Below, one piece after another: positions 42,755 to 54,359 of a DNA stretch of 64,000 nucleotides (positions are counted from its first letter, which is position 1; the number at the start of each line of letters is the position of its first letter). The position numbers and the translations under genes are program-made. The notes beneath the pieces are model-generated. The model did no database searches and was not told where the DNA came from. It saw nothing but the letters and a program-made list of their open reading frames with translations. Source of the stretch: Blastocladiella emersonii ATCC 22665 (taxonomy: Eukaryota > Blastocladiomycota > Blastocladiomycetes > Blastocladiales > Blastocladiaceae); the NCBI GenBank assembly GCA_025594325.1, contig JANHCV010000005.1:585501-649500 (forward strand), read 5' to 3'.

Positions 42755-42929
42755 CCCCATCCATTCTCGCACTCCTCCTGTATATAATGCACACGATCCC
42801 ATCCCACCCACTCTTGCGAGTTCAACCAAACGCGTGGCTCACGGTAGCGTGACCGCGCGTCGCTCATCCCCACCGCCGCTCTCACCCTCAACGCCCCCTG
42901 CACATGAAGCACCAACCACACTCCTTGCA

Positions 42930-45350
42930 ATGAAACTCCCGCGATGGATAGAGATCCTCCTGGTCCTCGCCGGCGCCTGGTTCACGGCGCACCGCGCGCG
43001 CAGCCTGTGGCTCGAGGCCAACGCGTACCAGCACGCGATCGCGGCTGAGCCCGTGGTCGCGCACTCGGCCAACGCTTCCATGACTTCTTTGAGTGAGGAG
43101 GAGGATGAGATCAAGGCGTTCCACTTTGTTCAGGTACCACAGTTCGGTGGACTCCATGTAGCGACGGCGCTGACGGCCACGGCTTGTAGATCTCGGGTAC
43201 GCTTTGAGCCCAGCGACCTCTCCACGCTCACCTCACGGTCCGCAACCAGACCTCCACATCAGCCGCTACAACGCGCGCGGCGGGCACCTGCACTTCCTCG
43301 ACTTTCTCAAGTCGGCGCTGCCCATCCTTGACCCCAAGGCCGTGTTCGTGACGGGCGACCTGACTGACGCCAAGGACCGGCAGAAGCTTCGAGTACGTAC
43401 GCTCTCTTGCCCTTCCACATCTCACACTCACCCACCGCAAAACAACAGTCTAGCCAGTACCCCGACGAGTGGCAAGCGTACCACGCGGCTCTCGCCGCCG
43501 CGCACCTCCTGCCGTCGGACCGCCCGGGCTTCTGGTGGGACCTTCGCGGGAACCACGACGCTTTTGACGTGCGCGACTGGTCGAGCACCACAAACCTGTA
43601 CGCGGACCACAGCGCGACGCGCGGCGCCGGGTTCTCCCTACACCTGACCCTCCCCTTCGGCAACTACCTGTTCCTCGGCCTCGACGGCGTTCCACGGCGG
43701 GGCATGTCGCGCCCGTTCAACTTTTTCGGGGTCTTTGAACGCGACGACCTCGACGCCGTCGAGACCGCGTACGCCGCGCACCCGAACGCCAACCACACGT
43801 TCTGGTTCGCGCACTACCCGCTCGGCACCGTGCACGCGACGGCGGTTTCGTCGCGCGGCAACTCGATCGACACCCTCGCGCGGCGCGCGACTGCGTACAT
43901 GTGCGGGCACCTGCACCGGTTCAAGTGGGGGCTCGGCGACGGCGGCATGTACGGCGTGCAGCGGCCGAGCGGGATGCTCGAGCTCGAGCTCGCGGACGTC
44001 AAGCACCACTCGGCGATGCGCGTCGTGGTCGTGGATCGGGATGTCGTCGCGTTTACGGACACGGAGGTGCGCGGCCCTGGGGGAGGTGTCGTGCCGATGG
44101 ACGCGACGGATGACGATGTGGGCGCGCAAACGCGCGCGACGTACGCGGCGCACCCGCGCACGCCGCAGCCGCCGGTCGTCGTGGTCACGCACCCGAAAGA
44201 CGCGCGGTTCGTGGTCGCGCACCGCGAGCCCGCGGCTGAGCGCCGCGTGCGCGCCGACAGGCCCATGCGGTTCTTCGTCTGGACCGAGCACGCCGACCCG
44301 GCCGCGGCCCTGCGCGTCTCCGTGTCCGTTAACGGCGTCCCGGTCCCCTCCGCGCCCATATTCCGCGGAAAACCGGGCGGGATGCCGCTTTGGACGTGCG
44401 CGTGGCCTGCGTCTCTCTTCGCGTCCCCCGATCCCGCGTCGCCGGTCCTCGTGCACACCCTGCGCGTCGCGGTAACCGACACGCGGACGAACCTGACCTC
44501 GGTCCGAACCTCGCGGTTCCGGCTCGACGGGCGGCGCATCGCGCTCGACTCGCGCTCCCCGGGACAGTGGATCATCGCGACCGACTTTGACTCGCTGATC
44601 CTCGCCGCGTTCCTCGTCGCGTACCTGCCGCTGTGCGCGGTCCTTATCGCGACCAAGGTCCAGACGCTCGCCATGCCGCCCGCCGGCTACGCGGCGTGGT
44701 ACGCGCGCGTCGCAAGGCAGCTCGTGGCGGACGACGCGCGCGCGGTGGCCGGCCTCGCGAGCCCGCTCGTCGCCCCGTTCGCGTCCGCGTGGTGGGCCGT
44801 CCGCGCCGGCTGGCTCAGGCAGTGCGAGGTCGCACGGCGGCCGTCCGTCTGGTACCCGCTCGCGGCCGCGACGGCGATGCTGGCGACGGCGCCGCTGCTC
44901 GTCGGCGATTTTCTGCCCCGCTCCCCCGGCAGCGCCAGCGCCACGCACGCCCTGTACTTCGCGGGCATGTACCTCGAGGACTCGTGGCACCCGGTCGCGG
45001 ACGCGTGGCTGTTCGGGACGTTCAAGGTGTGGCAGGTGTACGTCCCCTTCGCCATGTTCACGGGGTTCGCGGCCGTCCCGCCCGCGCACCTGTACGCGGC
45101 GGGGAATGTGCGGCGCGAGCGGCCGATCCACGCGTGGCGCGTGGTAAGGGTCGCGGTCGTCGTGATCGCGGCGTTCCACGCGTATAACTGGGCGATGCTC
45201 GGGGTCTTTTACGGGTGGACCGCGCCCGTCAGGTCGCCGCTCGCGGGCGCCTACGCGTGGATGGCGTGGACCCTGTGGCGCGTCATGGCGCGCAAGTGGC
45301 GGCCGGGACCGCCGCTCGCGAGCGTCGTGGTGGTGGGGCGAGACGAATGA
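42930..45350 (+). CDS. TMEM62-like membrane metallophosphoesterase
   Basis: Exons 42930-43133, 43190-43196 (seven bases), 43250-43392 and 43449-45350 give 751 residues. The microexon restores the metal-binding motif VQISDLHISRYN. Further phosphoesterase motifs are VFVTGDLTDAK, DLRGNHDAFDV, FWFAHYPLGTVH and MCGHLHRFK. An N-terminal signal anchor (ILLVLAGAWFTAH) places the catalytic domain in the ER lumen or outside. A beta-rich region follows (~300-470) and then five or so membrane spans (LAAFLVAYLPLCAVLIA, YPLAAATAMLATAPLL, and others). TMEM62 proteins are widespread and their substrate is unknown. The motif order and the FWWDLRGNHDAF block match the family. It ends only 55 bp from the convergent EI24-like gene. 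Confidence 0.85.
43190..43196 (+). other. Seven-nucleotide microexon
   Basis: The seven bases ATCTCGG are flanked by a TTGTAG acceptor and a GTACGC donor. Together with the neighbouring exons they encode the obligatory ISDLH metal-binding motif. Skipping them would shift the frame. Confidence 0.75.
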
Positions 45351-45405
45351 TGTATTCCTCGTTGATGGGTACAAGTACAGACTGGCATGATTCTCATTTC
45401 TGTGG

Positions 45406-46554
45406 TTACTCTTCGACCTTGGCCTTGCGGTCCGCCGCGGGCGCCGGGCTCTTGCCCCGCTTCTCCTGCTGCGAGGACACGGAGCGGAGGACGAGCTTGC
45501 ACGCGAAATTGGCGGCCGAGAAGATGGGGAGGCGGGGCACGGCGACGTACGCGCGCTCGACGTTGGGCGGGTTGCCGATCTCGCCCAAGTTGAGGCTGCG
45601 CGTTCCCGCGACGAGCACGGGCGCGCGGCCGCCGGCGGGCGGCGGGGTGGTCATGGTCGCAGTGATGATGTAGAGCGGGAACAGGAGCGCAAAGACGGCG
45701 CCCGTGACGATCGGGTTGCCGTAGAAGGTGAGGGCCGTGGTGGGCAGGCCGAACCCGAGGTAGTACGGCCAGCGCTCCTCCATGTGTCTGAGCCGCGCCT
45801 CGAGCGACCAGCCCTGGCTCGCCCACTTGTACTCGAAGCTGTACATGGCGTACATCCACGACGTGAGGGCGAAACTGAGCACGGGCCCGAGCGCCGGCGC
45901 GAAATACGCGACCATGGCGACCGACAGGTGCACGACGCTCAGCAGGCCGCGGTACAGCTCGTCGACAATGTTCTGGGTCCACTTCTTGCGCACGCGCGGC
46001 GACGCCGGCGGGGCGTCGGCGTTCCCGCGGCCCAGCGTGCGGAGTTGCGCCTGGCGGATGTCGAGCGACCGCCGCGCAATGTCCGTGTACCACATCGAGT
46101 TGAGGACGAACGACAGCGCGTACACCGGGTACACCCAGAACACGTGGTACAGGATGTGCACCGCCGTGTCGACGACGGCGAAGGCGGTGCTGCCCGCGAG
46201 CGGGTCCTCCCCCGCGACCGCGGGTTCGGGTAGCGTCCACGCGAACAGCAGCGCGAGTAGCTGCTTGACGACCAGGTGGTAGAAGACGAGGCTGCCGAGC
46301 AGCAGCACGCCGTTCAGCAGGAAGCACTTGAGCGCGGCGCGCTGGATCTGCGTCGACGAGTACGCCACGACCAGCGCCGTCGGAACGTGCACCGTGGCGT
46401 CCTTGACCCCGAGCACCAGCTGGTCCTTGATCACGGCAAGCGACTCGAGCGGCGCGAACCGAGCGCGGGTGCTGCTCTCACGGGCCACAGGCGAGGGCAC
46501 CGCGGAGGGGATGGCGGCAGCGGTGGCGGCGGAGGTCTCGGCCACGGATGCCAT
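45406..46554 (-). CDS. EI24-like multi-pass ER membrane protein
   Basis: A single exon of 382 residues. The core matches EI24/EPG-4 proteins: FWVYPVYALSFVLNSMWYTD, IARRS, then ELYRGLLSVVHLSVAMVAYF, APALGPVLSFALTSWMYAMY, SFEYKWASQGWSLEARLRHM, EERWPYYLGFGLPTTALTFY and FALLFPLYIITATMTTP. About six hydrophobic spans are present. EI24 proteins sit in the ER, bind importin-beta, and are needed for autophagosome progression in animals. The fungal role is less studied. The N-terminal ~35 residues (Ala/Ser/Pro) and the lysine-rich C-terminus (EEKRGKSPAPAADRKAKVEE-like) are disordered. It is convergent with the TMEM62-like gene, and 195 bp separate its start from the 3' end of MED17. Confidence 0.82.
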   Translation of the reverse strand: MASVAETSAATAAAIPSAVPSPVARESSTRARFAPLESLAVIKDQLVLGVKDATVHVPTALVVAYSSTQIQRAALKCFLLNGVLLLGSLVFYHLVVKQLLALLFAWTLPEPAVAGEDPLAGSTAFAVVDTAVHILYHVFWVYPVYALSFVLNSMWYTDIARRSLDIRQAQLRTLGRGNADAPPASPRVRKKWTQNIVDELYRGLLSVVHLSVAMVAYFAPALGPVLSFALTSWMYAMYSFEYKWASQGWSLEARLRHMEERWPYYLGFGLPTTALTFYGNPIVTGAVFALLFPLYIITATMTTPPPAGGRAPVLVAGTRSLNLGEIGNPPNVERAYVAVPRLPIFSAANFACKLVLRSVSSQQEKRGKSPAPAADRKAKVEE

Positions 46555-46749
46555 GGTTGATAGTGGTGGTTGTTGATGCGTGGTGTCGATGCGTGTTGCT
46601 TACAGTTGCGGGTCGGTTCTCATGCGTGCGGGAGAGAGAGCGAGAGCGACCAGCGAAGACGAAGACGAGCTCCTCATCGGGCGACCTGAAACGCGACGCG
46701 TGGGGCCACTCTGCTCACTTCGCTCACTCACCGTTTATTCACCCCTTCT

Positions 46750-48971
46750 TCACACGATCCCAGCCTCGACCAGCAACCGCTCCGCCCACCCGCCCGCAAA
46801 CCCGCCAGCCGCCGTCGCCGCCTGTCCGACGCGCACGGCGAGCGCGGGCGTCCACGCAACGTCGACCTTGAGCGCGTCAGCCGCCGCAGGCTCGAGGACC
46901 GTCGCCGCGAGCGCGCGGACGTGCGCGACGACCTCGTCGGCGACGTGGTGCTGGACGAGCTGGCGGAGCTGGCGCGGGTCGGCCGCGACCACCACGTGCC
47001 GCCCGCTCTGCGGGACGCGCACCGTCACCGTCGATGGCGGCTGCAGCGCCATCTCGAACGGCGGCGCGCGCGTGCCGAGCGTCACGCGGACCAGCAGGCC
47101 GTCGGGGTCCTCCGAGTCTTCGGCGTCGGGGGTTTCGGGGGTAGGGCGGGGCGAGGTGGAGGCGAGCTCGATGTGCATGCGCACCGCGTCCGGGTCGGGG
47201 AGGCAGTACCGCACCGACTGCACGATCTGGTGCACCTGCGCCAGCACGTCGCGCGCGAAGACGCGGAACTGCACCCAGTCGACGAACCGGCCCAGCGCCA
47301 CGCCCTGGTTGAGCAGCAGCTCCTCGACAGCGAGCGGGCCCGCCGCCGCCACATCGACTGACTGCGGCGCCCGTGTTGGTGGGGGCGGGGTGCCCGCCGC
47401 GTCGCGCCGCCGCTTGCGCTTGCCGCCCTTGGCCTTGCCACCCGCGTCGCGCTCGTTGTCGTCGACTTCATCCTCGTCCTCCTCCTCAAGCGACACGTGC
47501 AGCTCGCCGTGGTGCCCGAGCGGGATGATGACGCGCTCGTCGCGCAGCGTGGCCGCCGCGGGCCCGCCCGCCGCCGCGACGCTGCTGCAGATCTCGGCAA
47601 ACCGCGCCTGCGCGAGGTAGTTTTCCTGCGCCCGCCGCAGCCGCGCGTCGAGCGGGTGTTCCAGCGCTGTCCGCACGCGGTGCGGGCGAGCGAGCGGTGC
47701 GACCGCCGGCGCCACCGTTGCCTTGGCCTCCGCATCCCCCGCAGCCGCGCTCGTTGTCTTGCGCGGGGCGTACGTAGCGCGGATCCGGCGCGTGGGCCCG
47801 CCGCCGAGCCCGAACGCGAGCCGGAGCGAGGGGGAGATCTCGACGACCTCGATGTTGCTGTCGAACGGCGTGAACTGGCCGGGGAGCACGCGCAGGATCT
47901 CGGCCTTGGCGAACGGCGTCGGGTACTCGGACAGCGCGTAGTCGACGTACATGCCGCCGCCGCCGCTCGCCGCTCCGCCGAGGTGGACCGGGCGCACGTG
48001 CAGCATCCAGTTGCGGTTGCGCAGCGCGACCGCGTGGTTGGCGAAGAAATGATCCTCGCTGTGCACGCCCTGCTGCAGGTCCTGCGCGCCCTTGCGTAGC
48101 GCGGCTGCGGCGGTCGAGAGCGCGCGGCGTTTCCGAGCGGCGACGAGCGCGAGGTCGTTGAGCTGGCGCGTCACGGGGAGCGGGGGTTTTGGGAGGGGGA
48201 CCGGGTGGATCGTCTTGAAGAAAACAGGGTCGTACTCGACGTCGGCCGGGAAGTCGGGCGGCGGCGGCGGGTTCTCCACCAGCATGTACACGAGCTGGCG
48301 CATGATCCCGAGCTCGTGCGTCGCTTGGCTACAGCCGGGGCGGTGGTGGGTAAGTGGACGATGCCGTCAGTGGTGAGCAGGAACACGCACTCGAGCTGCA
48401 TGCTGACCTGCCCGTGCAGCATCGCAATCTCCTCGGACGTCATGGACGACATGGGCGCGGGCGGCGTCGACTCCTTGGCCGCCGCGCCCGGCGGCTTGAC
48501 GGTGGACATGTCGTCGTCGTCCTCGTCGCTGCTGCTCTCGTCGTCGTCGCTGCTGCTGCTACCACTCTCCTCGTCCTCCTCGTCGTCTCCATCCGCCTTG
48601 GCATCACCCACCGCAGACGCAGGCAGCAGCCCGGGCACCTCGCCGTCAGCGTCCGGGTCGTCGAGCGTGTCGAAGAACACCTGCCGCTTGCGCTTCAGCG
48701 CGGCCCAGTCGAGCTTCTGGATGTTGGCGATCAGCTGCTGCGCGGGCGTCTCCTTGCTACAAGCGATGACGCGTCAGCCGCGCCCGACTATGTCGCAAGT
48801 CGAGAAGCCGTACGGAACAATGACATGGAACCCGTTGTGCGGGAAAATGTCCTGCACGATCGGCGCCGACTCGAACAGCGACGCCGCGGCCGCGGGAGGT
48901 GGAGCGCTGGGCGCGGCGGCGTTGTTGTTGCCGCCTGCGCCGCCGCCGTGTGGTGGGTCTGGATGGTTCAT
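46750..48971 (-). CDS. MED17: Mediator complex subunit 17 (Srb4-like)
   Basis: Exons 48971-48814, 48756-48391 and 48328-46750, with introns of 57 and 62 nt (GTACGG and GTGCGT donors), give 700 residues, near the usual MED17 length. The early motif PAQQLIANIQKLDWAALKRK and a long acidic Ser/Asp tract (~90-125) precede LGIMRQLVYMLVENPPPPPD. The best family match is the middle: KGAQDLQQGVHSEDHFFANH, AVALRNRNWMLHVRPVHLGG, MYVDYALSEYPTPFAKAEIL, corresponding to the LR--WRLR...VDYG block of MED17. The C-terminal half has a helix rich in Ala and a folded tail. MED17 is the core of the Mediator head that contacts RNA polymerase II. The assignment rests on this block and overall layout; a different nuclear factor is possible but less likely. 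Confidence 0.7.
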
Positions 48972-49090
48972 TTGCGTTGCATAGAGTCTCCGCTCGGGGA
49001 GAGGCAGTGGTTTGAAAACGCGTGGGTGAGAAGAGAAAGGTCGCGGCGACGGGCGTGGCGCGCGGGTCACGGCGATCGTGTCTCGCATCG

Positions 49091-49102
49091 CTCACGTGAT
49101 TG
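49091..49102 (-). promoter_or_regulatory. TCACGTGA element upstream of MED17
   Basis: TCGCATCGCTCACGTGAT on the plus strand, ~120 nt before the MED17 start codon, resembles the family promoter element of the LRR genes at the same spacing. Confidence 0.4.
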
Positions 49103-49430
49103 TTCGATGCGTCCACGGCCGCGAGTGGCAGGGTTTTCGAGGCAGCCGAGCCCTCCAGCCCTGTTGAGAGCCTTAAGGTTGGACCGCCGGCCAAGACCGG
49201 GTCGAGATCGAGGCCTCAACGCGTGCTCAAGGATTGCTTGCGTTGCGTGACGGGTCGCCAGCGTGTACCGCATTGGCACCGCGCTTTGACGGGCAGAGTG
49301 CTTGCATCGTGTTAACGGTTGGCTGAAACAATTATATATTGGCCACAAAAGGCCGGTGAGGCAACGAAAGAAAATCAATACTGCAACGAGCAACCAATGG
49401 ACAACGAGCAACAATGACGCGGCCTACCGG

Positions 49431-50447
49431 TAATACCAATCATCGCGAAGGTCGTCGATCTCCCAGTACTCGAGTCCACGGTACTCGCGCGGGAAATGGT
49501 CGTCCGGGTCGTCGGCTGGGTCACGGGGGAATTTCCACTTGGGTCCAGTCTTATCGCCCTGGCCTACCCAGCTGCGCGGCGCCCGTCCCGCACAAAGTCA
49601 GCGTGATGGGCAGCCGGTTAGCGAGCACACGCATGAAGTCTTCATCCGCGCAATTGCAGGTTACACGCGTCAGCGACTGCGGGAGCGGGTACCGCGCGAG
49701 CGCCCAGAGACCGCGACGTTTGACGGTCCACTTGGAGACGTCTAGGGTCTCGAGGCGAAGAGTCGAGGTTGAGGGCTTGCAGCCCGGTTGGGAGAGCAGC
49801 ATTGAGGGCTTGAACGGCGCCGTTCCTGAGGTCGTTATACGCAAAGTCCAGCGATTCGAGCGTGGCGGGGAACGGGCTGATCTCGAAAAGCGGCACCAGC
49901 GTCTGCTCGGGCCCCGCGATGGAACGGCGAGTCAAGGTGACCAAGTCGGAGGAAGCCAGTTGCCGATTTCGAAGGCGGTGTCGTCGATTGACTCAATTTG
50001 CGACTCGATGTCCTGGTTATGCTGGATGCGCTTGTTATATTGCGGATGGCAACGTCCGTTGCAGTTTTTTGGGTTACCCCTGTGAAGGCGATTGCAATCC
50101 CGGCTGTGCACTCCCTACAAAATTCTGCGCTTCAACATCTGGGCATCCGTCGCGCCCAGCGGATTTCGAGAGAGATTGAGATGCAGGACCGAGCCAGGAA
50201 GCTGGAGGAGGCGAACGCGGGCAAGGTCAAGGCCGCTGTCAACGAGCGAAACGCGCGTGACGCGCTGCAAGCGGCTGCCAAAGGCCGACACAAGACGGCG
50301 AGCGCCCCAATCGGTAATGTATCGCGAGTGAACCTCGATCGGGGTGACTTGGCCAGACACGATTGCGGGAGCGAGTAACGGCATGCCAAAGTTGCTAAGC
50401 TTGACATTCTCGGGCGTGCTCACCACCGCAGCGCCCCATCGCCTCAA
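49431..50447 (-). pseudogene. Decayed LRR protein gene
   Basis: Pieces in three frames appear in N-to-C order. MPLLAPAIVSGQVTPIEVHS followed by LVDSGLDLARVRLLQLPGSV and LHLNLSRNPLGATDAQMLK (50447-50115) comes first. Then LFEISPFPATLESLDFAYND, LRNGAVQALNAALPTGLQAL (about 49940-49775). Then in another frame RLETLDVSKWTVKRRG, LPQSLTRVTCNCADEDFMRV, LANRLPITLTL, and an acidic C-terminus PADDPDDHFPREYRGLEYWE ending at TAG (49431). At least two frameshifts separate them, and the ~170 nt between 50115 and 49945 contain stops. The repeats resemble, but are not close copies of, the array at 9-31 kb. A multi-intron gene is possible, but no consensus donors lie at the breaks. Confidence 0.55.
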
Positions 50448-50836
50448 TTTATCGTGCGTATAAGGCTTGCAGTCGGGCCCCAGAATACACTTGGCGGCGA
50501 GTCGACAAGTGTCGGGGATGAGAGCTCGCGGCAGGACGCGCAGGTACTCGCGCGAGCGACACGGCCAAGGAGAAGACGGTGTCGATCAAGTGCGGTATCT
50601 TAAAGGATGTTTTGATTGCAATACATGGAGTGGAGAAGAGCTGAGGAGAGAGGAAGAGCGGCGGGTGTGATCGCAAAAAATCACGGCGAGCAACGGTCAG
50701 GTGGGAGAACTCAATACACGTGTGTGGCGCAACGCGCTTACTCGTCGCCCACCTGTAGGAATTCGACGGCTGCGGGAGACTCAACGAGTCAAAAATCATA
50801 ACAGAAAACTCTTGCATTGAACACAACTCATCCAGT

Positions 50837-52036
50837 TTAGTTGACGAAAACCAGCTTGTTGGGAGTACCCTTGGTGCCCGTAATCTTGTTGGGCGTGGCC
50901 TTGCTGAGCAGCTGCGACACGACCTGCGACACCGTGAACGATGGGTTGGCGCCGAGAATTAGGCTGGCCGCGCCGGCGACGTGCGGCGACGCCATGGACG
51001 TGCCCGAGATGGTGTTGGTTGCGCCGTTGTTCCACGTCGACGTAATGGCGACGCCTGGCGCGATGATGTCGACGCACCCGCTGCCGTAGTTGGAAGAGGA
51101 CGCCAGCGCGTCCGTCTTGGTCGACGAGGCGACCGTCACGGCCGACGGCTCCGAGGCCGGCGACACGTTGCACGCGTCCTGCGACTCGTTGCCCGCGGCC
51201 ACGACTGCCACAACGCCCGGGTTGACGAGCGACTTGATGGCCGCGTTCACGGCGGCCGATTTTCCGCCACCGAGCGACATGTTGGCCACCGCCGTCTTGC
51301 CCGCGGCCTTGGCCTGCGCCGCGACCCAGTTGATGCCCGCGATCACGCCCGAGTTGGTGCCGCTGCCGTCATCGCCCAGGACCTTGACTGCGACGATCGA
51401 AGCAGCCTTGGCGACGCCGTACTTCTTGGACGCAATGGTCCCTGCGACGTGCGTGCCGTGCCCGTTGCCGTCGCCGTCGGACCACGACGCGTCGGCCTTG
51501 AACCCGAAGGTGGCGCGGCCCTCGAGCTCTGGGTGCGACACCAGCACGCCCGTGTCGATGACGTAGGCCGTGACGCCCGCGCCCGCCGAGTCCGGGTACG
51601 TGTAGCCCGCCGCCAGGTTGAGGTCGCGCTGGCCGACGCGCGTCAGGCCCCACGAGCCAGCAGGCGTCTGCGTCGCCGTCGCGTACACGGTTGCGTCGGC
51701 CTCGACCGCCGCCACCTTGCCGTTGGCCTGCAGCCGCTTGATGAGCCCCGGCGCAAAGGTGCCGGCGTAGCCCTTGAAGTCACCCAAGGTGTCAAACTCG
51801 TGGTCGATCTTGGAGATGACGCCACTATTCCCGGCCTCGCGCGCGTTCTCGGCAGCGACCTCGGCCTTGAGGGCGCGCGAGAAGGCCTTGAGGTCCGTCT
51901 CGCCCTTGAGCGTCACAATGTAGCGGTCCTTGAGCGACACGGGCGCGCGGACAGCGGGCGCTGGTGCCGCCTCAGTCGAAGTCGACGCCGTCGCGAGGAC
52001 GAGCGCGAGCGCGGCGATGAGGGCTAGGATCTGCAT
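50837..52036 (-). CDS. Secreted subtilisin-like serine protease (S8, proteinase K type)
   Basis: A single exon of 399 residues. The signal peptide is MQILALIAALALVLATASTS, cleaved near residue 20-25. The inhibitor_I9 propeptide (~35-120) has DRYIVTLKGETDLKAFSRAL. The mature peptidase begins around TQTPAGSWGLTRVGQRDLNL (~122). Catalytic Asp161 (YVIDTGV), His193 (GNGHGTHVAG) and Ser347 (GTSMASPHVAG) are present, with oxyanion Asn283 (VAAGNESQDACN). Two cysteines (289, 321) could form a disulphide. Such enzymes digest external protein for nutrition and host or prey cuticle. The high GC and clean frame contrast with the decayed region on either side. A TATA-like ATAAATA (minus strand) lies at about 52131-52138. 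Confidence 0.95.
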   Translation of the reverse strand: MQILALIAALALVLATASTSTEAAPAPAVRAPVSLKDRYIVTLKGETDLKAFSRALKAEVAAENAREAGNSGVISKIDHEFDTLGDFKGYAGTFAPGLIKRLQANGKVAAVEADATVYATATQTPAGSWGLTRVGQRDLNLAAGYTYPDSAGAGVTAYVIDTGVLVSHPELEGRATFGFKADASWSDGDGNGHGTHVAGTIASKKYGVAKAASIVAVKVLGDDGSGTNSGVIAGINWVAAQAKAAGKTAVANMSLGGGKSAAVNAAIKSLVNPGVVAVVAAGNESQDACNVSPASEPSAVTVASSTKTDALASSSNYGSGCVDIIAPGVAITSTWNNGATNTISGTSMASPHVAGAASLILGANPSFTVSQVVSQLLSKATPNKITGTKGTPNKLVFVN

Positions 52037-52545
52037 GGTGTAGTAGTGGGTAGTCGATTCAGTGCGTCTAGCGGCGAAGCTCTTTGGATGTCTTGCTGTC
52101 CTGCTAAATTTTTGTTCAGGGGATCTGGCCGGTATTTATCGAGCGAGCGGGGCGGGCGATTGACAATACTAATGCCGCGTTCGGTTCGCGACGAGACGGC
52201 TGCAGATCATTTTCGCGTGATTTTTTCGACTCATTTTTCGTGGGAATCGGGATCATGTCAAGAGACCAGTCTGCTGATCGCAGTTACGGTGGTGGCGGTC
52301 GCATGGAACAAGATCCCACGAGTCCATGGGGCAGTGAAGTCGCGTGCATCTGTGCACCGAATGCGCGCAATCATCGTCGGATCGGATGGCAAAGCCCTTT
52401 TGGTAGCTCGCGAGGGATGTTCAAATCGCCATGGTTCGGACCACGCCAATTGCAGCCCGCCGCGAGGATGCGCGACTCGCGCGGATTCGAAGGAGGCGTT
52501 GGCACGCACGTCGCGTCATCACCAAATCGTGCCCCAGACATTTGA

Positions 52546-52730
52546 AGTGGATCCACCCTGGATCCAGCCGTGGACTGGATGGACCTCGGGGGAATGTGGA
52601 TCCCGATATTACTTTTCTGGATCAAGCGTGGATCCAGCTTGGGCGAGCTGGATCCACCCGCAAACCGTGCGGACCTCTCAGATGGATCCAGCTTTTGGTC
52701 AAGGTGGATCTCGAGCTTGATCCAGCAATG
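52546..52730. repeat. TGGATCCA-rich array 1
   Basis: The octamer palindrome TGGATCCA or one-mismatch versions occur about ten times within ~185 nt at irregular 15-35-nt spacing, embedded in otherwise unrelated sequence. Confidence 0.7.
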
Positions 52731-54359
52731 AATTCGCCTCGCCTCGGCGTGGATCAGGCCAGGGACCAAGGCGTCGCTCACGGCTCAATATATCCGGATC
52801 CAGGTCGCGGCCCATCGATGATTCCAGCTCTCAAACCGCGCGATTTATCCGCGAATCGAGTGCGATACAGGTAGACCGTTGGCGGGGAAGAGGATGAGGG
52901 AGGATGAGAGAGGTAACCCTGTGCCGGTGATCCTCGCGGCCAGCTTGATGACGAGCGAGCGGAATGTAACCGCATATGGCCTACGATGCGGAGGAGAGAT
53001 CATTGTGAGCGCAGAGTCGGTCATCAGCGAGGCAATGAACGCGTACCGTGACGCCTCGAGTGCACCTTGGACCCGTCCTCGAACCCGCAGCAGCTGGCGC
53101 CTTTGGCCACGACGGCAGGTTCGTGAGCTTGCTCGCCATGAACTAGACAGGAGGGAATCATCTGCGTAAGTCGGAGACCGTGATGGGCGAGGACGAGTCG
53201 CGTACCTCGATCATGAACGAGTACGCCGTCGGGTGCGTGCTTGAGAGCAACGCCGACCAGTTGATGGGCGAGCGCCGCAGCAGCTTGTCGCGGTAGACCG
53301 AGGCTACGGGTCGCGTAGCGGAGACGAGTGAGCAGAGGGTCAGGCGAAGAGTACAGTCACGCGAGCGCGTGGGCTGCGTCACAGAGACCCGGGCCGACGA
53401 CACAAGCGAGAATGCTTGGGGATTCGAAGCTCGGCGGTGCCCGCACGCAGCGCGAGTCGCACCGACAACGCGAAAGAGAAGCACCGTACCGCGTGGACTT
53501 GAGCGTGCCGTAGGCGTGGGAACGCGGCGTGAACATCGAGTGCGGCGGGCGCGAGTCCCGTCGATGTGTGCAGGGCGTGTCGACGGACTTGATGCATGAC
53601 TCCGGATGCACGTCGCGTGGGAAGAGCGGCCGAGAAGAAGCGGAGAGACGCGTACCGTAGGGGCCACCGTGCGGCGCGGGCCTGTGGTGGCGCCGGGCGG
53701 ATACGCGTCGACGCGAGATGCATGGAGGCCGAGGGATGACGGTGCAAGCGGTTGCACGAGGTCGCGAGTGTCGAGTGGGTCGATAGCATGGTTGTTGGTG
53801 GTGGGGCGAGGGAGCGCGAGCCGCCGCGGCGCAGAGTCCGCTAAAGCGAACGCGGCCGAAACGAGCAACGCGCTCACACGTGACGTTAGTTTCAACGCGT
53901 TTTGCTCCTCCCTTCGCTGCGGCGGCGCTCTCTCCTCCCGGCGACACGACTGCGACGTCGCACTCTATGATTAATCCATGAATTACTTGCTGCAAGCATT
54001 TGGCCGTGCCGTGAGCGTTCGAACTTGGTCGATGGGACCTTGTCGGCGGGCAAGCCAAGTCGCAACGCTACCCTCGCGAAGAAGGTCGTTACGGCGGTCG
54101 CAAGGACTCTCGCATCTTGAAGCTTTATGAGTCGCATGTGAGGTGTTGAGCGCGCCGTTGCCCTCCGTTGCGCTTGGTCGAGCGCAAACCGCGCACCTGG
54201 CTCGTCGACCTGGAGTTGGACGGACAGCATTCGGCTTGATATCACAGCTCTCAAGCAGTTTCACCTCTGCTAGACGGGGCCTCGCGTAGTTGTGCCGGGT
54301 CTCTACGCCGCGCAGACGCTAGCTCTCCGCCCTACGTGCGAGTTCCACAGCGTGCCCGT

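Noticed and set aside
43638-45374. 578-codon minus-strand open frame
   Set aside because: Antisense to the TMEM62-like gene; arginine-rich composition typical of a shadow frame.
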